From: Microbacteriaceae bacterium
GTDB taxonomy: Bacteria > Actinomycetota > Actinomycetes > Actinomycetales > Microbacteriaceae
Reading direction: 5' to 3'
Assembly: GCA_025464975.1 (NCBI GenBank)
Contig: JAODMT010000024.1
Coordinates: forward strand, 372,001 to 436,000
DNA: 64,000 nucleotides
Part shown: in pieces, positions 39,377 to 48,217 of the stretch
Numbering within the stretch: the stretch's first letter is position 1
Layout of the letters: the number at the start of each line of letters is the position of its first letter
Made by a program: the position numbers and the translations under genes
Notes under the pieces: model-generated
What the model saw: only the letters and a program-made list of their open reading frames with translations
Database searches by the model: none
What the model was told of the DNA's origin: nothing

Positions 39377-40594
39377 ATGTCCGTCTCACTGTCATCAGGG
39401 GCGGAACCTCTTGTTGTGAGTCGCGCGTTTGCTCAATCCGCCCACGCGGTCGGATACACCTGCCTCGGGTCGACATTGCTCACCACCCTCGGGTTTCAGG
39501 CGGCGAGGCCGCATGACAACGTCGCCCCGGTACTGCTCACCCTAACGGCCATGATCGGGCTGCTTTTCCTGAGCGCACGACGGCCGAGCATCCTCCTGTC
39601 CGTGGTCTATCTCGTCGCCGGAGCGGCCGGTACTTTCTGGATCGTGGTCTCCCTCTACCAAACCGATCCGAGTGTTCCACAGAGCAGCGCCTTTCCGCTG
39701 TCGTTTCTGGCGATTGCGCTCGTGATGGTCGGCGGCCCGGCCTGCGGACTGATTTTCCGCGTGGTCTGGAGCACCGCGGGCTGCATCGCCGGCGAAGTTG
39801 CGCTTGCCGGGGCGCAGTACGTGAGTCGGCATCCGGTGCGACCGGATCTGGGCGCTCTGGCGGCATACGGCACCACCGTCGCCATCCTTGTGCTGGTGAC
39901 CCTGAGTCACCGCAACGCGTGGCGCTCCCAGCCGATGCTGCACCGCGCCGCGCTCGATGAGCAGCTCGCGGCCATGCGGTACCGCATCGAGGTGAAGGCT
40001 GCCGCCCTCATGCACGACTCCGTGCTCAGCCATCTCGCGGCGATAGCCGGGTCGAGCGAGCCGAAATTGGATTCCACGCTGCGAATCCAGATCCACCGGG
40101 ATCTCGAATTCCTAGCCGGGGAGGAGTGGCTCATCGATCAGGCGCCCGAGGCGTCGACGAAACCCGACCTGGCCTTTCGGAAGAGCCCGTTGTATGCGGC
40201 GATCAGGGAGACTCGATTGAACGGGCTCGAGGTCGAGTGCACCGGTGACCTCAACGCCGTGTGCGCCCTCAGCCCGGATTGCTCGGTTGCGCTGGGTCTC
40301 GCTGTCAGGCAATGTCTCGTCAACGTGCTTCGCCATTCCGGTGTGAACAAGGCCGAGGTTGCCGTCTTCGGGTCCGGCTCCGAGGTCTCGGTGATGGTCA
40401 TCGACGCCGGTTGCGGCTTCTCCGAATCCGACACAAGCGCCGATCGGCTCGGCCTCAAGCAGTCCGTGCGCGCGCGCATGGAAACCGTCGGCGGCTCCGT
40501 CCAGGTGTGGTCGACCCCCGGCCGCGGCACTTCCATCATGATTCGGGTTCCGACGCACGAGTCCCTGGCCGCGACACGCTCGGAAATCGACTAG
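39377..40594 (+). CDS. Membrane sensor histidine kinase (NarL-partner type)
   Basis: This protein of about 405 residues has roughly five membrane spans in residues 20-185, then a dimerisation helix with the likely phospho-acceptor His213 in ALMHDSVLSHLAAIA. A C-terminal HATPase domain follows, with N-box LAVRQCLVNVLRHS, G1 DAGCGF and G2-like GRGTSIMIRVP. It probably phosphorylates the LuxR-type regulator two genes downstream. ATG 39377 has AAGGGGA 6-7 nt upstream; ATG 39371 would be too close to it. Its stop overlaps the next start by 1 nt. Confidence 0.87.
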   Translation: MSVSLSSGAEPLVVSRAFAQSAHAVGYTCLGSTLLTTLGFQAARPHDNVAPVLLTLTAMIGLLFLSARRPSILLSVVYLVAGAAGTFWIVVSLYQTDPSVPQSSAFPLSFLAIALVMVGGPACGLIFRVVWSTAGCIAGEVALAGAQYVSRHPVRPDLGALAAYGTTVAILVLVTLSHRNAWRSQPMLHRAALDEQLAAMRYRIEVKAAALMHDSVLSHLAAIAGSSEPKLDSTLRIQIHRDLEFLAGEEWLIDQAPEASTKPDLAFRKSPLYAAIRETRLNGLEVECTGDLNAVCALSPDCSVALGLAVRQCLVNVLRHSGVNKAEVAVFGSGSEVSVMVIDAGCGFSESDTSADRLGLKQSVRARMETVGGSVQVWSTPGRGTSIMIRVPTHESLAATRSEID

Positions 40595-41751
40595 TGGAGC
40601 CAGAGCGCACCCGACAACAGTTGGATCCCGCGGGGACGACCGGGGTATGGCCGGTCACAATCACGATATGTGGCGGCGCGTTCGGATATGCCTTCCTCGT
40701 CACGGTGCTGAACCTGGACGGAACCTCGAACCGTGCCTACGCCGTCGTGGCCCTCCTTGCGCTCGGGATGGCCGGCTTCATCGTGATATGGACTTCCAAA
40801 CCTTCGCGTGCTCCGCTGACCGGCCGTTCCCATCTCGTTGCCCACTCGCTCGGATTCGCCGCCATCGCCCTGGAGGCCGTCAGCCACTGGGGGGTGGACG
40901 CGCACCTCCAGGACGACTGGGGTCCGATTGCGCTCGGGTTCGTTCTCGTGGCACTCTCGCCCTACCGTCCGGCGACGGAACTTGCGTCATCCGGCATCCT
41001 GTCGTCAATCGGCGTTGGTTTTCTCACGCTGCTTCAGATTCGGTCGTTTAGCACGGAGGCCCCCGCGAGCGCCTTCATCGTCGTTGCCGTGACGCCGATG
41101 CTTGCGCTGTGTCTGTCCGCGGCCACGTTTTCTTACGGCACGGTCGTCGCCGTCGAGCGCTGGAGGAAGCGATCGATGGAGGCCTCGGCCACTCTGGTGC
41201 GTGACTTCCAAGGCGGCATTGCTCGATCGGTGCGTAAGGACAGGGTGACGATTCTCGATCGTGACGTTCTCCCGTTCTTTGCCGAGGTGCTGGCCAAGCG
41301 CGAGCTCAGCCCGGAGGATCGGGAGCGGGCCCGCGACATCGCGGACGCCATCCGGCGAGTGATGGTCGAAGAGGTGGATCGCAGCTGGATCGAGACGATC
41401 ATCGAGCTCACCCAGCGCGACGATCCGCGACCCGGCTCGATCAGGGATGTGGTCAGCGACCCGGATCACGTCGCCTCGGCCATGTCGATGGACCAGCGCA
41501 CCGCCATCCGCGCGCTGCTCGTGGCGCTTCTCGAACAGCCCGGGTTCGATTGGGCAGACCTTCGCATCGTGTTCGTCGCGGTCGACGATCGCTGTCATTC
41601 GCTCATCAGCGCCACAGTGAGGCTGCCCAAACGATCCATGCGCACGCGATTCGCGCCGTATGTCGCCATCATCAGAGCGCTCTTCTCCAACCTTGAGGTC
41701 GATTTCACTCAGCAGATGCTCGCACTAAGGTTCTCCTATGAGCTCTATTAG
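40594..41751 (+). CDS. Membrane protein, possible degenerate histidine kinase partner
   Basis: This 385-residue protein of no recognised family has six or so hydrophobic segments in residues 14-180. A helical region follows (about 190-270: SMEASATLVRDFQGGIARSV, VLPFFAEVLAKRELSPEDRE), laid out like the dimerisation part of actinobacterial sensor kinases. The C-terminal part (MDQRTAIRALLVALLEQPGF, LRIVFVAVDD) sits where an ATPase domain would, but has no N-box Asn or GXGX motifs. GTG 40594 overlaps the kinase stop (TAGTG). It overlaps the response regulator by 14 nt. I infer a pseudokinase or co-sensor. Confidence 0.75.
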   Translation: MEPERTRQQLDPAGTTGVWPVTITICGGAFGYAFLVTVLNLDGTSNRAYAVVALLALGMAGFIVIWTSKPSRAPLTGRSHLVAHSLGFAAIALEAVSHWGVDAHLQDDWGPIALGFVLVALSPYRPATELASSGILSSIGVGFLTLLQIRSFSTEAPASAFIVVAVTPMLALCLSAATFSYGTVVAVERWRKRSMEASATLVRDFQGGIARSVRKDRVTILDRDVLPFFAEVLAKRELSPEDRERARDIADAIRRVMVEEVDRSWIETIIELTQRDDPRPGSIRDVVSDPDHVASAMSMDQRTAIRALLVALLEQPGFDWADLRIVFVAVDDRCHSLISATVRLPKRSMRTRFAPYVAIIRALFSNLEVDFTQQMLALRFSYELY

Positions 41752-42415
41752 CCCGGGCGGCGCCAAGGCCGGGCGTCCGGTGCGGCTCGCCATCCTCGAC
41801 GATCACGAGATTCTGCTCGACAGCCTCGGAAGCTGGATCGGAACCAACGCGCCCGATTTCGACCTTGTTCTTAGCGCCAACACCTGGTTGCAACTCGTGC
41901 ACAGCGCGAATTTCCCGACCGAACTGGTGTTCATCGACTTCCAGCTCAAGGAATCGATCTCTATCGAGGCCAGGGTGCGCACCTGCCGTGCTGCTGGCGC
42001 CAAGGTGATCGTGATCTCAAGCCTCGACACCCGCGAGGCGCGGGAGCGGGCGCTTGATGCCGGGGCGGCCGCCTTTGTCCCCAAGTCGATGCCGATGCGT
42101 GAGGTGATGGAGATCGCCAGGAAGGTCGTGGGAGCGCAGCCCGGCGGACACCTGCAAAGGGATTGGCGACCACTCCCGCTGGGCGCTACGGCTAAGCAGT
42201 CCCGGCCCAAGCTGAGTGCGGGCGAGGGCGAGGCGCTTAAACTGTATGTCTCCGGCTGTAGCACGGCCGAGGTAGCGCAGAACATGAACGTGCAATACGA
42301 AACCGCGAAGACCTACCTGCGTCGAGTGCGCGAGAAGTACGCAAAAGCAAACAGACCGGCGAGCAAGAAGGCGGATCTCATCCGCAGGGCCGCCGAGGAC
42401 GGATACCTCCGGTAG
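41738..42415 (+). CDS. Response regulator, LuxR/NarL-like
   Basis: The 225-residue protein has a receiver domain with acidic pair Asp21/Asp22 (ILDDHEILLDSLGSW), phospho-acceptor Asp67 in FIDFQL and Lys116 in FVPKSMP. A C-terminal helix-turn-helix follows (KLSAGEGEALKLYVSGCSTA, NVQYETAKTYLRRVREKYAK). The output region is slightly atypical for LuxR but aligns in layout. It is translationally coupled to the membrane protein upstream (14-nt overlap) and to tdk downstream (TAGTG). It would regulate transcription on a signal sensed by the trio. Confidence 0.9.
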   Translation: MSSISPGGAKAGRPVRLAILDDHEILLDSLGSWIGTNAPDFDLVLSANTWLQLVHSANFPTELVFIDFQLKESISIEARVRTCRAAGAKVIVISSLDTREARERALDAGAAAFVPKSMPMREVMEIARKVVGAQPGGHLQRDWRPLPLGATAKQSRPKLSAGEGEALKLYVSGCSTAEVAQNMNVQYETAKTYLRRVREKYAKANRPASKKADLIRRAAEDGYLR

Positions 42416-43092
42416 TGGCAAAGCTCTATTTTCGCTATGGCGCCATGAACAGTGGCAAGAGCACCGCGATGCTCCAGGCCGCGTACAACTACGAGGAGCG
42501 CGGTCAGCAGGTGTTGCTCGCGAAGCCGAGCATCGACACGAGGGGCGATGGCGGCATCGTCTCCCGCCTCGGCGTCACGCGCGACGTCGACTTCGTCGTC
42601 GCCCCCGAGGACGACGTGTACTCCACGTTCGAGCGGGAACGCGAACGGGTGAGGCAATCGACCGGGCTCGACGTGAGCTGCCTGCTCGTCGACGAAGCCC
42701 AGTTTCTCACCGAGTCGCAGGTGGATGACCTGTTGCGAATCGCCATCATCGAGGGCGTCCCGGTGCTGGCCTACGGCATCCGGACGGATTTCCAGACTGT
42801 CGCCTTCCCGGGCAGCCGTCGTCTGCTCGAAATCGCGCACTCGCTGGAGGAGCTCAAGACCATCTGCCGGTGCGGGCGAAAGGCCGTGTTCAACGCCCGC
42901 AAGATCGACGGGGAATTCGTCTTTGACGGGGACCAGGTCGCCATCGACGGGGCGGAGGTCACCTATGAGTCGCTGTGCGGGGCGTGCTACCTCGACGAGA
43001 GTGGCGGCGTGCTGAACAGCGGCCGGAATCGCGTGCTTGCGACCCCGGCCGAGGTCGCCTACGGCTCCGGTCCCGACGCCGACTTCGCATAA
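42415..43092 (+). CDS. tdk: Thymidine kinase
   Basis: This 225-residue type II thymidine kinase phosphorylates thymidine for nucleotide salvage. Motifs are P-loop YGAMNSGKSTAML, Walker B-like LLVDEAQFL, YGIRTDFQTVAFPGS, and zinc-binding cysteines in ICRCGRKA and CGACY. Translation starts at GTG 42415, overlapping the response-regulator stop (TAGTG). It is probably transcribed with the regulatory trio by read-through, not by shared function. Confidence 0.96.
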   Translation: MAKLYFRYGAMNSGKSTAMLQAAYNYEERGQQVLLAKPSIDTRGDGGIVSRLGVTRDVDFVVAPEDDVYSTFERERERVRQSTGLDVSCLLVDEAQFLTESQVDDLLRIAIIEGVPVLAYGIRTDFQTVAFPGSRRLLEIAHSLEELKTICRCGRKAVFNARKIDGEFVFDGDQVAIDGAEVTYESLCGACYLDESGGVLNSGRNRVLATPAEVAYGSGPDADFA

Positions 43093-43107
43093 GCGACCCA
43101 TGCGGGC

Positions 43108-44670
43108 CTACTTACCCGCGACCTGCTGGATCTGCTGTTCGGTGAGCGGAACCCAGGGCGAGCCGTCGGGATTGGATGACGCGGCATCCGGACTGTCTTG
43201 CTGATTCCACCACTTGGCCTGGAATGGCACTCCGTCGAAGAGCACACGATCGCCCTTCTCGTAGACGGCGGCACCGGACCAGTCCGGGTAGGTTCCCGCG
43301 GGGAGGGTGGGCACCGGAATCGGCGTCTCGCCGGGAAGCACCGGACCCACCAGCGTCCACGGCGTCTCCCAGGAATTGAGCACCGGGTTGTCGGGAAGGT
43401 CTCCGCTCGTCCACCACTTAGCGACGTATACGTTGTGGTGCCAGACGATCTTTGTCCCCTGCAGGTACGAGGCATCCTGCGCCCAGATCGGGTACGGACT
43501 CGTCGCGGGGTCGTCCTTGAGCGCCTTGGCGTCGATCGGCTCCTTGGTCGTGACAGTGGCGGCGGATGTCGACGGGCGCGACTTGAGGTTCGTTGACAGC
43601 ACGTCGGCGAAGCGAATCTTGCTCTGCACGACGCCGCTGCACGAGTCGGACACGACCTTCACGTCAACGTAGTTCGACCCGCAGGTGCGGTCCCGGTTGA
43701 GCGACCACATCGATGCGCGCCCGAGCTTGTGCTCGGCGATGAAAGCGCTGAGGCCCTTGGCCGCGTCGAGGGAGAACACCTCGTCCCTGGTGTCGTTCTG
43801 GCCGATCATCGGGGTGACGCCGATCTTTGACCAGAGCGTCGCGTCGCTCAGCGTCGTCCCGGCCTGCCGGTAGAGAACACCGAGCTGACGCTGTGTCTCG
43901 GTGAGGGCGCTCGTCGTTGCATCGAGCATCGACTGCCCGACTCCCTTGGAGCTCCCGTAGTCCATCGTCATCGCGTTGACACCGGCGAGGTCGACTCCGT
44001 GGCTGAGCGCCGTTCTCACGGCGTTCTGTCCGTCCACGGCGAGACCGGTGGGCGCCACCGGGAGCGTCAACCACACGGCGAGGTTCTTTCCGGCGGCACG
44101 CTGTGCCTTCTGCACCGCGGCGATCGCAGTCGCTCGACGATTCGCGGCGGCCGCATCCGAGAGGCTGTCGCCCTCGAGGTCGAGGTCGATGGTCGTGAGG
44201 TTGTACCTGTCGATCACGCTCGTGTAGGCGGCCTCCAGCTTCGAAACGCTCGTGCAGTCTTTCGCGAGCTCGTCGTTGCGCTGGCCGCCGAACGACACCG
44301 AGACGTCGCCGCCGAGCTGCTCCAAGCGCGCGACGCGTCGGTCGAGATCGAGGCTCGCCGAAGCCTGATCCATCGAGTATGCGCCGCCCCAGCTTGGCGT
44401 GCAGGCGTTGGTGGGATCCGAGACGATGAACGACAGCACAACGTTCTTGCCTGAGTTCGCCGTGGGGGACTCGAACGCGTAGTTGGGGGTGGCGGTCACG
44501 TCAACGTAGGCGGCGAACCAGCCGCCACGGGGAGTGGCGCTTGCGGAGTTGGACACCCACAACTGGTAGCCGAAGCCCGCGCCGGCGACGATGGCCGCGG
44601 TCGCCACGAGGGCGACGAAGAGTCGGACGATGGACAGCCGGCGCGCGCCGGTAGATTCTGAGCTTGGCAT
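43108..44670 (-). CDS. Membrane-anchored GH18-like chitinase protein with two CBM5/12 modules
   Basis: The 520-residue protein has an N-terminal anchor at residues 14-36. A GH18 barrel spans about 50-340, with the catalytic DXDXE motif intact as IDLDLEG (Asp162, Asp164, Glu166) and INAMTMDYGS-type strand VNAMTMDYGSS. Two C-terminal chitin-binding (CBM5/12) modules start at YPIWAQDASYLQGTKIVW and YPDWSGAAVYEKGDRVLF, each with a WW pair. It acts outside the cell on chitin-like or GlcNAc polymers. It starts 8 nt after the GT2 synthase stop, so the two form an operon. Confidence 0.9.
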   Translation of the reverse strand: MPSSESTGARRLSIVRLFVALVATAAIVAGAGFGYQLWVSNSASATPRGGWFAAYVDVTATPNYAFESPTANSGKNVVLSFIVSDPTNACTPSWGGAYSMDQASASLDLDRRVARLEQLGGDVSVSFGGQRNDELAKDCTSVSKLEAAYTSVIDRYNLTTIDLDLEGDSLSDAAAANRRATAIAAVQKAQRAAGKNLAVWLTLPVAPTGLAVDGQNAVRTALSHGVDLAGVNAMTMDYGSSKGVGQSMLDATTSALTETQRQLGVLYRQAGTTLSDATLWSKIGVTPMIGQNDTRDEVFSLDAAKGLSAFIAEHKLGRASMWSLNRDRTCGSNYVDVKVVSDSCSGVVQSKIRFADVLSTNLKSRPSTSAATVTTKEPIDAKALKDDPATSPYPIWAQDASYLQGTKIVWHHNVYVAKWWTSGDLPDNPVLNSWETPWTLVGPVLPGETPIPVPTLPAGTYPDWSGAAVYEKGDRVLFDGVPFQAKWWNQQDSPDAASSNPDGSPWVPLTEQQIQQVAGK

Positions 44671-44678
44671 CGTCTTTC

Positions 44679-46967
44679 TTACGCTGCTTTCCGGGTCTCG
44701 CTGGTCTGAATCGGCTGCGAAGCCCTGACGGGGAGGGTGGCGACCTGGCCGTGATACAGCACGGATCGCCAGTCGAGTGCGGTCTCGGGCTGCTGCACGC
44801 CCACCGCGTTCGGTCGCGTCTTCTTCTCCACCATGAGCCAGCCGGTCAGGCCGACCCAGAGGTCGACCAGGGAGTTGCCGATCCCAATGTAGGTGAAGAC
44901 GGCCCAGGTCCCGCAGACCGCGTTGAAGGCAGCGAAGGCTGCATTCCCCCAGTTTTGGTCAACGACATCACGCCACAGGGTCAGACCGGAGAACGCCACG
45001 ATCGCGTACGGCGCGAGCACGTACAGCACGGGAGCCGCGGTGCGGTTCTTCACCTTTGGCGTGCGAACGAACGGAATCTTCTTGCCAGTGATCGCCTGCT
45101 GAAGGGACTTGAGAACTCCGGCCAGATTGACCGGGAGCAGGATGAGGTTGAATCCGTAGATGCGAAAGACGTCGGACCGACGGTAGCCGGTTGACTTGAG
45201 GTCGCTGGCCATGGCCAGGAAGTAGGGCAGCGCCGCGAGCAACACCAGCGGGCTGAGGAGCCGGGAGTCGTACGGGTAGACGAGCAGGAATACGAGTCCG
45301 AAGCTCGCCCACGCGATGGAGCTCATGTAGTTCAGGCGAAGCATGAATTCGATGCGGGAGATGCGATTTCCGGCGCGGCGCCGTTCGGTCATCTGCCGCC
45401 ACAACTTCGGCAGGATGAGGAGCCCGCCGTTGGCCCAGCGCCGACGCTGCACGATCAGCGAGCCGAAGTCCGGGGGAGTCGCACTGTAGCTGAGTCGCTC
45501 CGGGTAATTCACGAGCGTCCAGCCGTGGGTCCCGAGGTCGATGCTCGACTCGGTATCCTCGATGACCGTGCGGTCTTGAACGTAGCGCCGCACCTCGTTG
45601 TTGCCCTCTCGTGAGACCTCGACGATGTCTTCGAGTGCACGCTTGCGGATTACCGCATTCGCGCCGACCCAAAACGCCGCGCCAAGGTGCGACATTCCCT
45701 GGTGCAGGATGTGCTGCAGGTCAGTCGTGGCGCCCGCAAGACGCTCGATGCGCGTGGATGCCCCGCGGAACGACGAATAGGGGGTCTGCGTGACTGCCAC
45801 CCGCGAGTTGTCCGGCTGTTCCATCAGATGCACGAGGCGAAGGCAGTATTCGCGCAGAAGCAGAGAGTCGGCGTCAAGGGTGAGCAAGTATTCGCTGTCC
45901 GGAACGATGAGGTCGGCCTCTTCCGCACTGAACACCGGGCGGAGCATCTCCCCATCGGGCGTCTCCTCGGTTCGGTACGCGCCGCCCATCAGTCCGATGT
46001 ACGCGTTAAGGTTCATGGCCTTGTTGGCCTCGTGCGAGAGGGAGGCGTAGCGCTTGCGCTCAAAGGTCAGCAGCTCAGCGTCGAACGTCCAGACGAGGCG
46101 CCGGTGAAGCTGCCGCATCCGGTCGAGCGTCGGAGTCTCGGACTCGTCCAACGCGGCCATGAGGGCATCGGCGAGGAGGATGAAGTCATCGGCGAGGCCG
46201 ATGAGAATCTGGCGGGAGAAGAACTCGTCGACGTGGTCGGTGTGCTCCTCCTCGGCGGCCATCTTCTGCAGCCAGTGTGACGCCCAAGCGTAGTGGGCCG
46301 CGAGCTCCCTTGCCTGCTCATCAGATACCGTTCCATCGCTCGAGTCGGCGTCGAAGCGAGCGGATGCCGAGCGGAATCGGTCTCGCGGCTCGCTGAGCGC
46401 GGCGGTGATCCCATCGGCGAGCTTGCGAGTGCGGTCGAGGCGATCGATGACCGCGGGAGCGGTGGGGAATGGCGGGTCGTCGAGCAAGAGCACGACGCGA
46501 ACGGACGGATATTCCTGCAGCGCGGCTGACCACAACGTGGCGCGCACGACCTGCGGTTCCTCGGCGTAGCTCGGAACGAGCACTGTGATGGACGACTTGT
46601 GGGTGCTGAAGTGAGAGTCCAGTTCCGCCCGGGGAACCCGGGAATGCGACCGAAAGCGTTCGAGTGCGCCTTGCCGTGCGATGAGATACATCAGCGCGGA
46701 GAAGGTGAGAAAGGTCACCACGATCAGGTAGGAGGCCGCCTCCATGGTGAAGCGGAAGCTGCCTCCCTGGTCGATGAACTGGCGGATGATCGTGGACAGC
46801 AGATACGCCACCCACGCGACGATGGTCGCGATGATCGCGAGGCGGCCGAGAACGAGTTTGCGGTCGCTCGGGCGTTCGTGAACTGTTGGGAGCGGAAGGG
46901 TTCTGCGTTCAGATCCCCACTGCCGCTTTCGGGCGGGCGCGACAGTATTCTTCTTTTGCATGTGCAT
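44679..46967 (-). CDS. Processive GT2 polysaccharide synthase, membrane-bound
   Basis: This protein of about 762 residues has two N-terminal membrane spans (41-65, 77-97). Its GT-A domain has Asp163/164 (LLLDDPP), DAD at 365-367, TVIEDTE at 468-474 and QRRRW at 507-511, the processive beta-glycan synthase signature. At least five C-terminal spans follow. Unusually, about 185 mostly helical charged residues (170-355) separate the first and second Asp motifs. The product is probably a beta-linked polymer such as a chitin-, hyaluronan- or cellulose-like glycan. The start is ATG 46967 with GAGGA upstream. It leads an operon with the GH18 gene. Confidence 0.9.
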   Translation of the reverse strand: MHMQKKNTVAPARKRQWGSERRTLPLPTVHERPSDRKLVLGRLAIIATIVAWVAYLLSTIIRQFIDQGGSFRFTMEAASYLIVVTFLTFSALMYLIARQGALERFRSHSRVPRAELDSHFSTHKSSITVLVPSYAEEPQVVRATLWSAALQEYPSVRVVLLLDDPPFPTAPAVIDRLDRTRKLADGITAALSEPRDRFRSASARFDADSSDGTVSDEQARELAAHYAWASHWLQKMAAEEEHTDHVDEFFSRQILIGLADDFILLADALMAALDESETPTLDRMRQLHRRLVWTFDAELLTFERKRYASLSHEANKAMNLNAYIGLMGGAYRTEETPDGEMLRPVFSAEEADLIVPDSEYLLTLDADSLLLREYCLRLVHLMEQPDNSRVAVTQTPYSSFRGASTRIERLAGATTDLQHILHQGMSHLGAAFWVGANAVIRKRALEDIVEVSREGNNEVRRYVQDRTVIEDTESSIDLGTHGWTLVNYPERLSYSATPPDFGSLIVQRRRWANGGLLILPKLWRQMTERRRAGNRISRIEFMLRLNYMSSIAWASFGLVFLLVYPYDSRLLSPLVLLAALPYFLAMASDLKSTGYRRSDVFRIYGFNLILLPVNLAGVLKSLQQAITGKKIPFVRTPKVKNRTAAPVLYVLAPYAIVAFSGLTLWRDVVDQNWGNAAFAAFNAVCGTWAVFTYIGIGNSLVDLWVGLTGWLMVEKKTRPNAVGVQQPETALDWRSVLYHGQVATLPVRASQPIQTSETRKAA

Positions 46968-47108
46968 TCGGGTCCTCAAGAGGGGCCAGCGTGTGGGTCA
47001 CGCTTCGGGATTAGCCCCGCCATCGACGCTAGGGCACGGCGGCGGACCGGGAGTAGTCCCCAATAAGGGGGACTAGGGGGTACAGCCCGGCTGTCGACAC
47101 CGGTAATC

Positions 47109-47138
47109 AAAAAACGCCCTCCCGAAGGAAGGCGTTTT
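47109..47138 (-). terminator. Rho-independent terminator of tRNA-Pro
   Basis: On the minus strand, AACGCCTTCC-TTCG-GGAGGGCGTT forms a hairpin with a stable TTCG tetraloop and runs into TTTTTT (plus-strand 47109-47114). It lies 12 nt after the tRNA 3' end. It is the clearest intrinsic terminator in the window. Confidence 0.9.
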
Positions 47139-47149
47139 ATGAACCACTG

Positions 47150-47223
<74 letters not shown>

Positions 47224-47254
47224 ATTGCCTCGCGCTTATTTCACGTGAGCCTCA

Positions 47255-48217
47255 TCAAGAATAGCTGAAATCTTTGGCCACGAGTGTCACCAGTGTCGCT
47301 TCGGGCGGGCAGGCAAATCTCACGGGAGCGTAAATGGAGGTTCCGAGGCCCGCCGAGACGTTCAGATACGCGGTTCGACGGGCATGCTCCCACAGGCTCA
47401 GCCCCTTGACCTTGTCCCGCGGGATGTCGCAATTGGTCACGAGTGCCCCGTGTCCGGGCACGCACACCTGGCCACCGTGAGTGTGTCCGGCGAAGATGAG
47501 CTCGGCACCCTGATTGACGAGCGCGTTGAGTACGCGCTGGTACGGCGAGTGCGTGAGACCGATCGTGACGGGATTGGGTCCGCCCGTCTCATCCTGCCAG
47601 CCGACGTTTTCGCGCATCTCCTCGACCGCACCAGGCAGCTTGTCCAGTCGATCCCAGCCGATGTGAGCGTCGTTGACCCCCAAGAACTCGAGCCTCGAGC
47701 CCTTGATGCTCATTGCCCGGGCGGTGTTGTTGAGATCGAGCCAACCGAGACCCTCGAAAAACGAATTGAGGGCCCGGGTGTCGAGGTTGGGCTTGTGATG
47801 CCTCACCTTCGACGGCGCGGTGAAGTAGGCGAGCGGGTTCTTGGCAATCGGCCCGTGATAGTCGTTCGATCCGTGGACGAACACGCCGGGAGTGCCGCGG
47901 AACGGCTCTAACGCATACTCGACTCCCTCGAGGCCATCCAGGTGCCCGAGGTTGTCACCGGTGTCGACGATCAGGTCCGGCTCGTAGACCGCGAGGCCGC
48001 GAATCCACTCCTGCTTCGCACGTTGCCAGGGGGCCATGTGGAAGTCGGACAGGTGCAACACCGTCAGCGGGCGAGCGCCGGCCTGGAGCACGGGCACCGT
48101 GTGGGTGCGCAGGGTAAACCGGTTGCGTTCGACAAGCGTGCCCCACGCCAGCGTGCCGAGGCCGATGGCGCCGAGTGCAATGGCCGCGTTAGCGGACCCG
48201 CGAGACGTGGCGGCCAT
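47255..48217 (-). CDS. Metallophosphoesterase
   Basis: This calcineurin-like phosphoesterase of 320 residues has an N-terminal hydrophobic segment (about residues 8-25, possible anchor). Metal motifs are VLHLSDFHM, VDTGDNLGH, VHGSNDYHG and FAGHTHGGQVCVP. It may cleave nucleotide, lipid or cell-wall phosphoesters such as UDP-diacylglucosamine. It starts at ATG 48217, overlapping the penicillin-binding-protein stop by 1 nt (TGATG). That PBP-phosphoesterase pairing is common in actinobacteria and suggests an envelope role. Confidence 0.92.
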   Translation of the reverse strand: MAATSRGSANAAIALGAIGLGTLAWGTLVERNRFTLRTHTVPVLQAGARPLTVLHLSDFHMAPWQRAKQEWIRGLAVYEPDLIVDTGDNLGHLDGLEGVEYALEPFRGTPGVFVHGSNDYHGPIAKNPLAYFTAPSKVRHHKPNLDTRALNSFFEGLGWLDLNNTARAMSIKGSRLEFLGVNDAHIGWDRLDKLPGAVEEMRENVGWQDETGGPNPVTIGLTHSPYQRVLNALVNQGAELIFAGHTHGGQVCVPGHGALVTNCDIPRDKVKGLSLWEHARRTAYLNVSAGLGTSIYAPVRFACPPEATLVTLVAKDFSYS

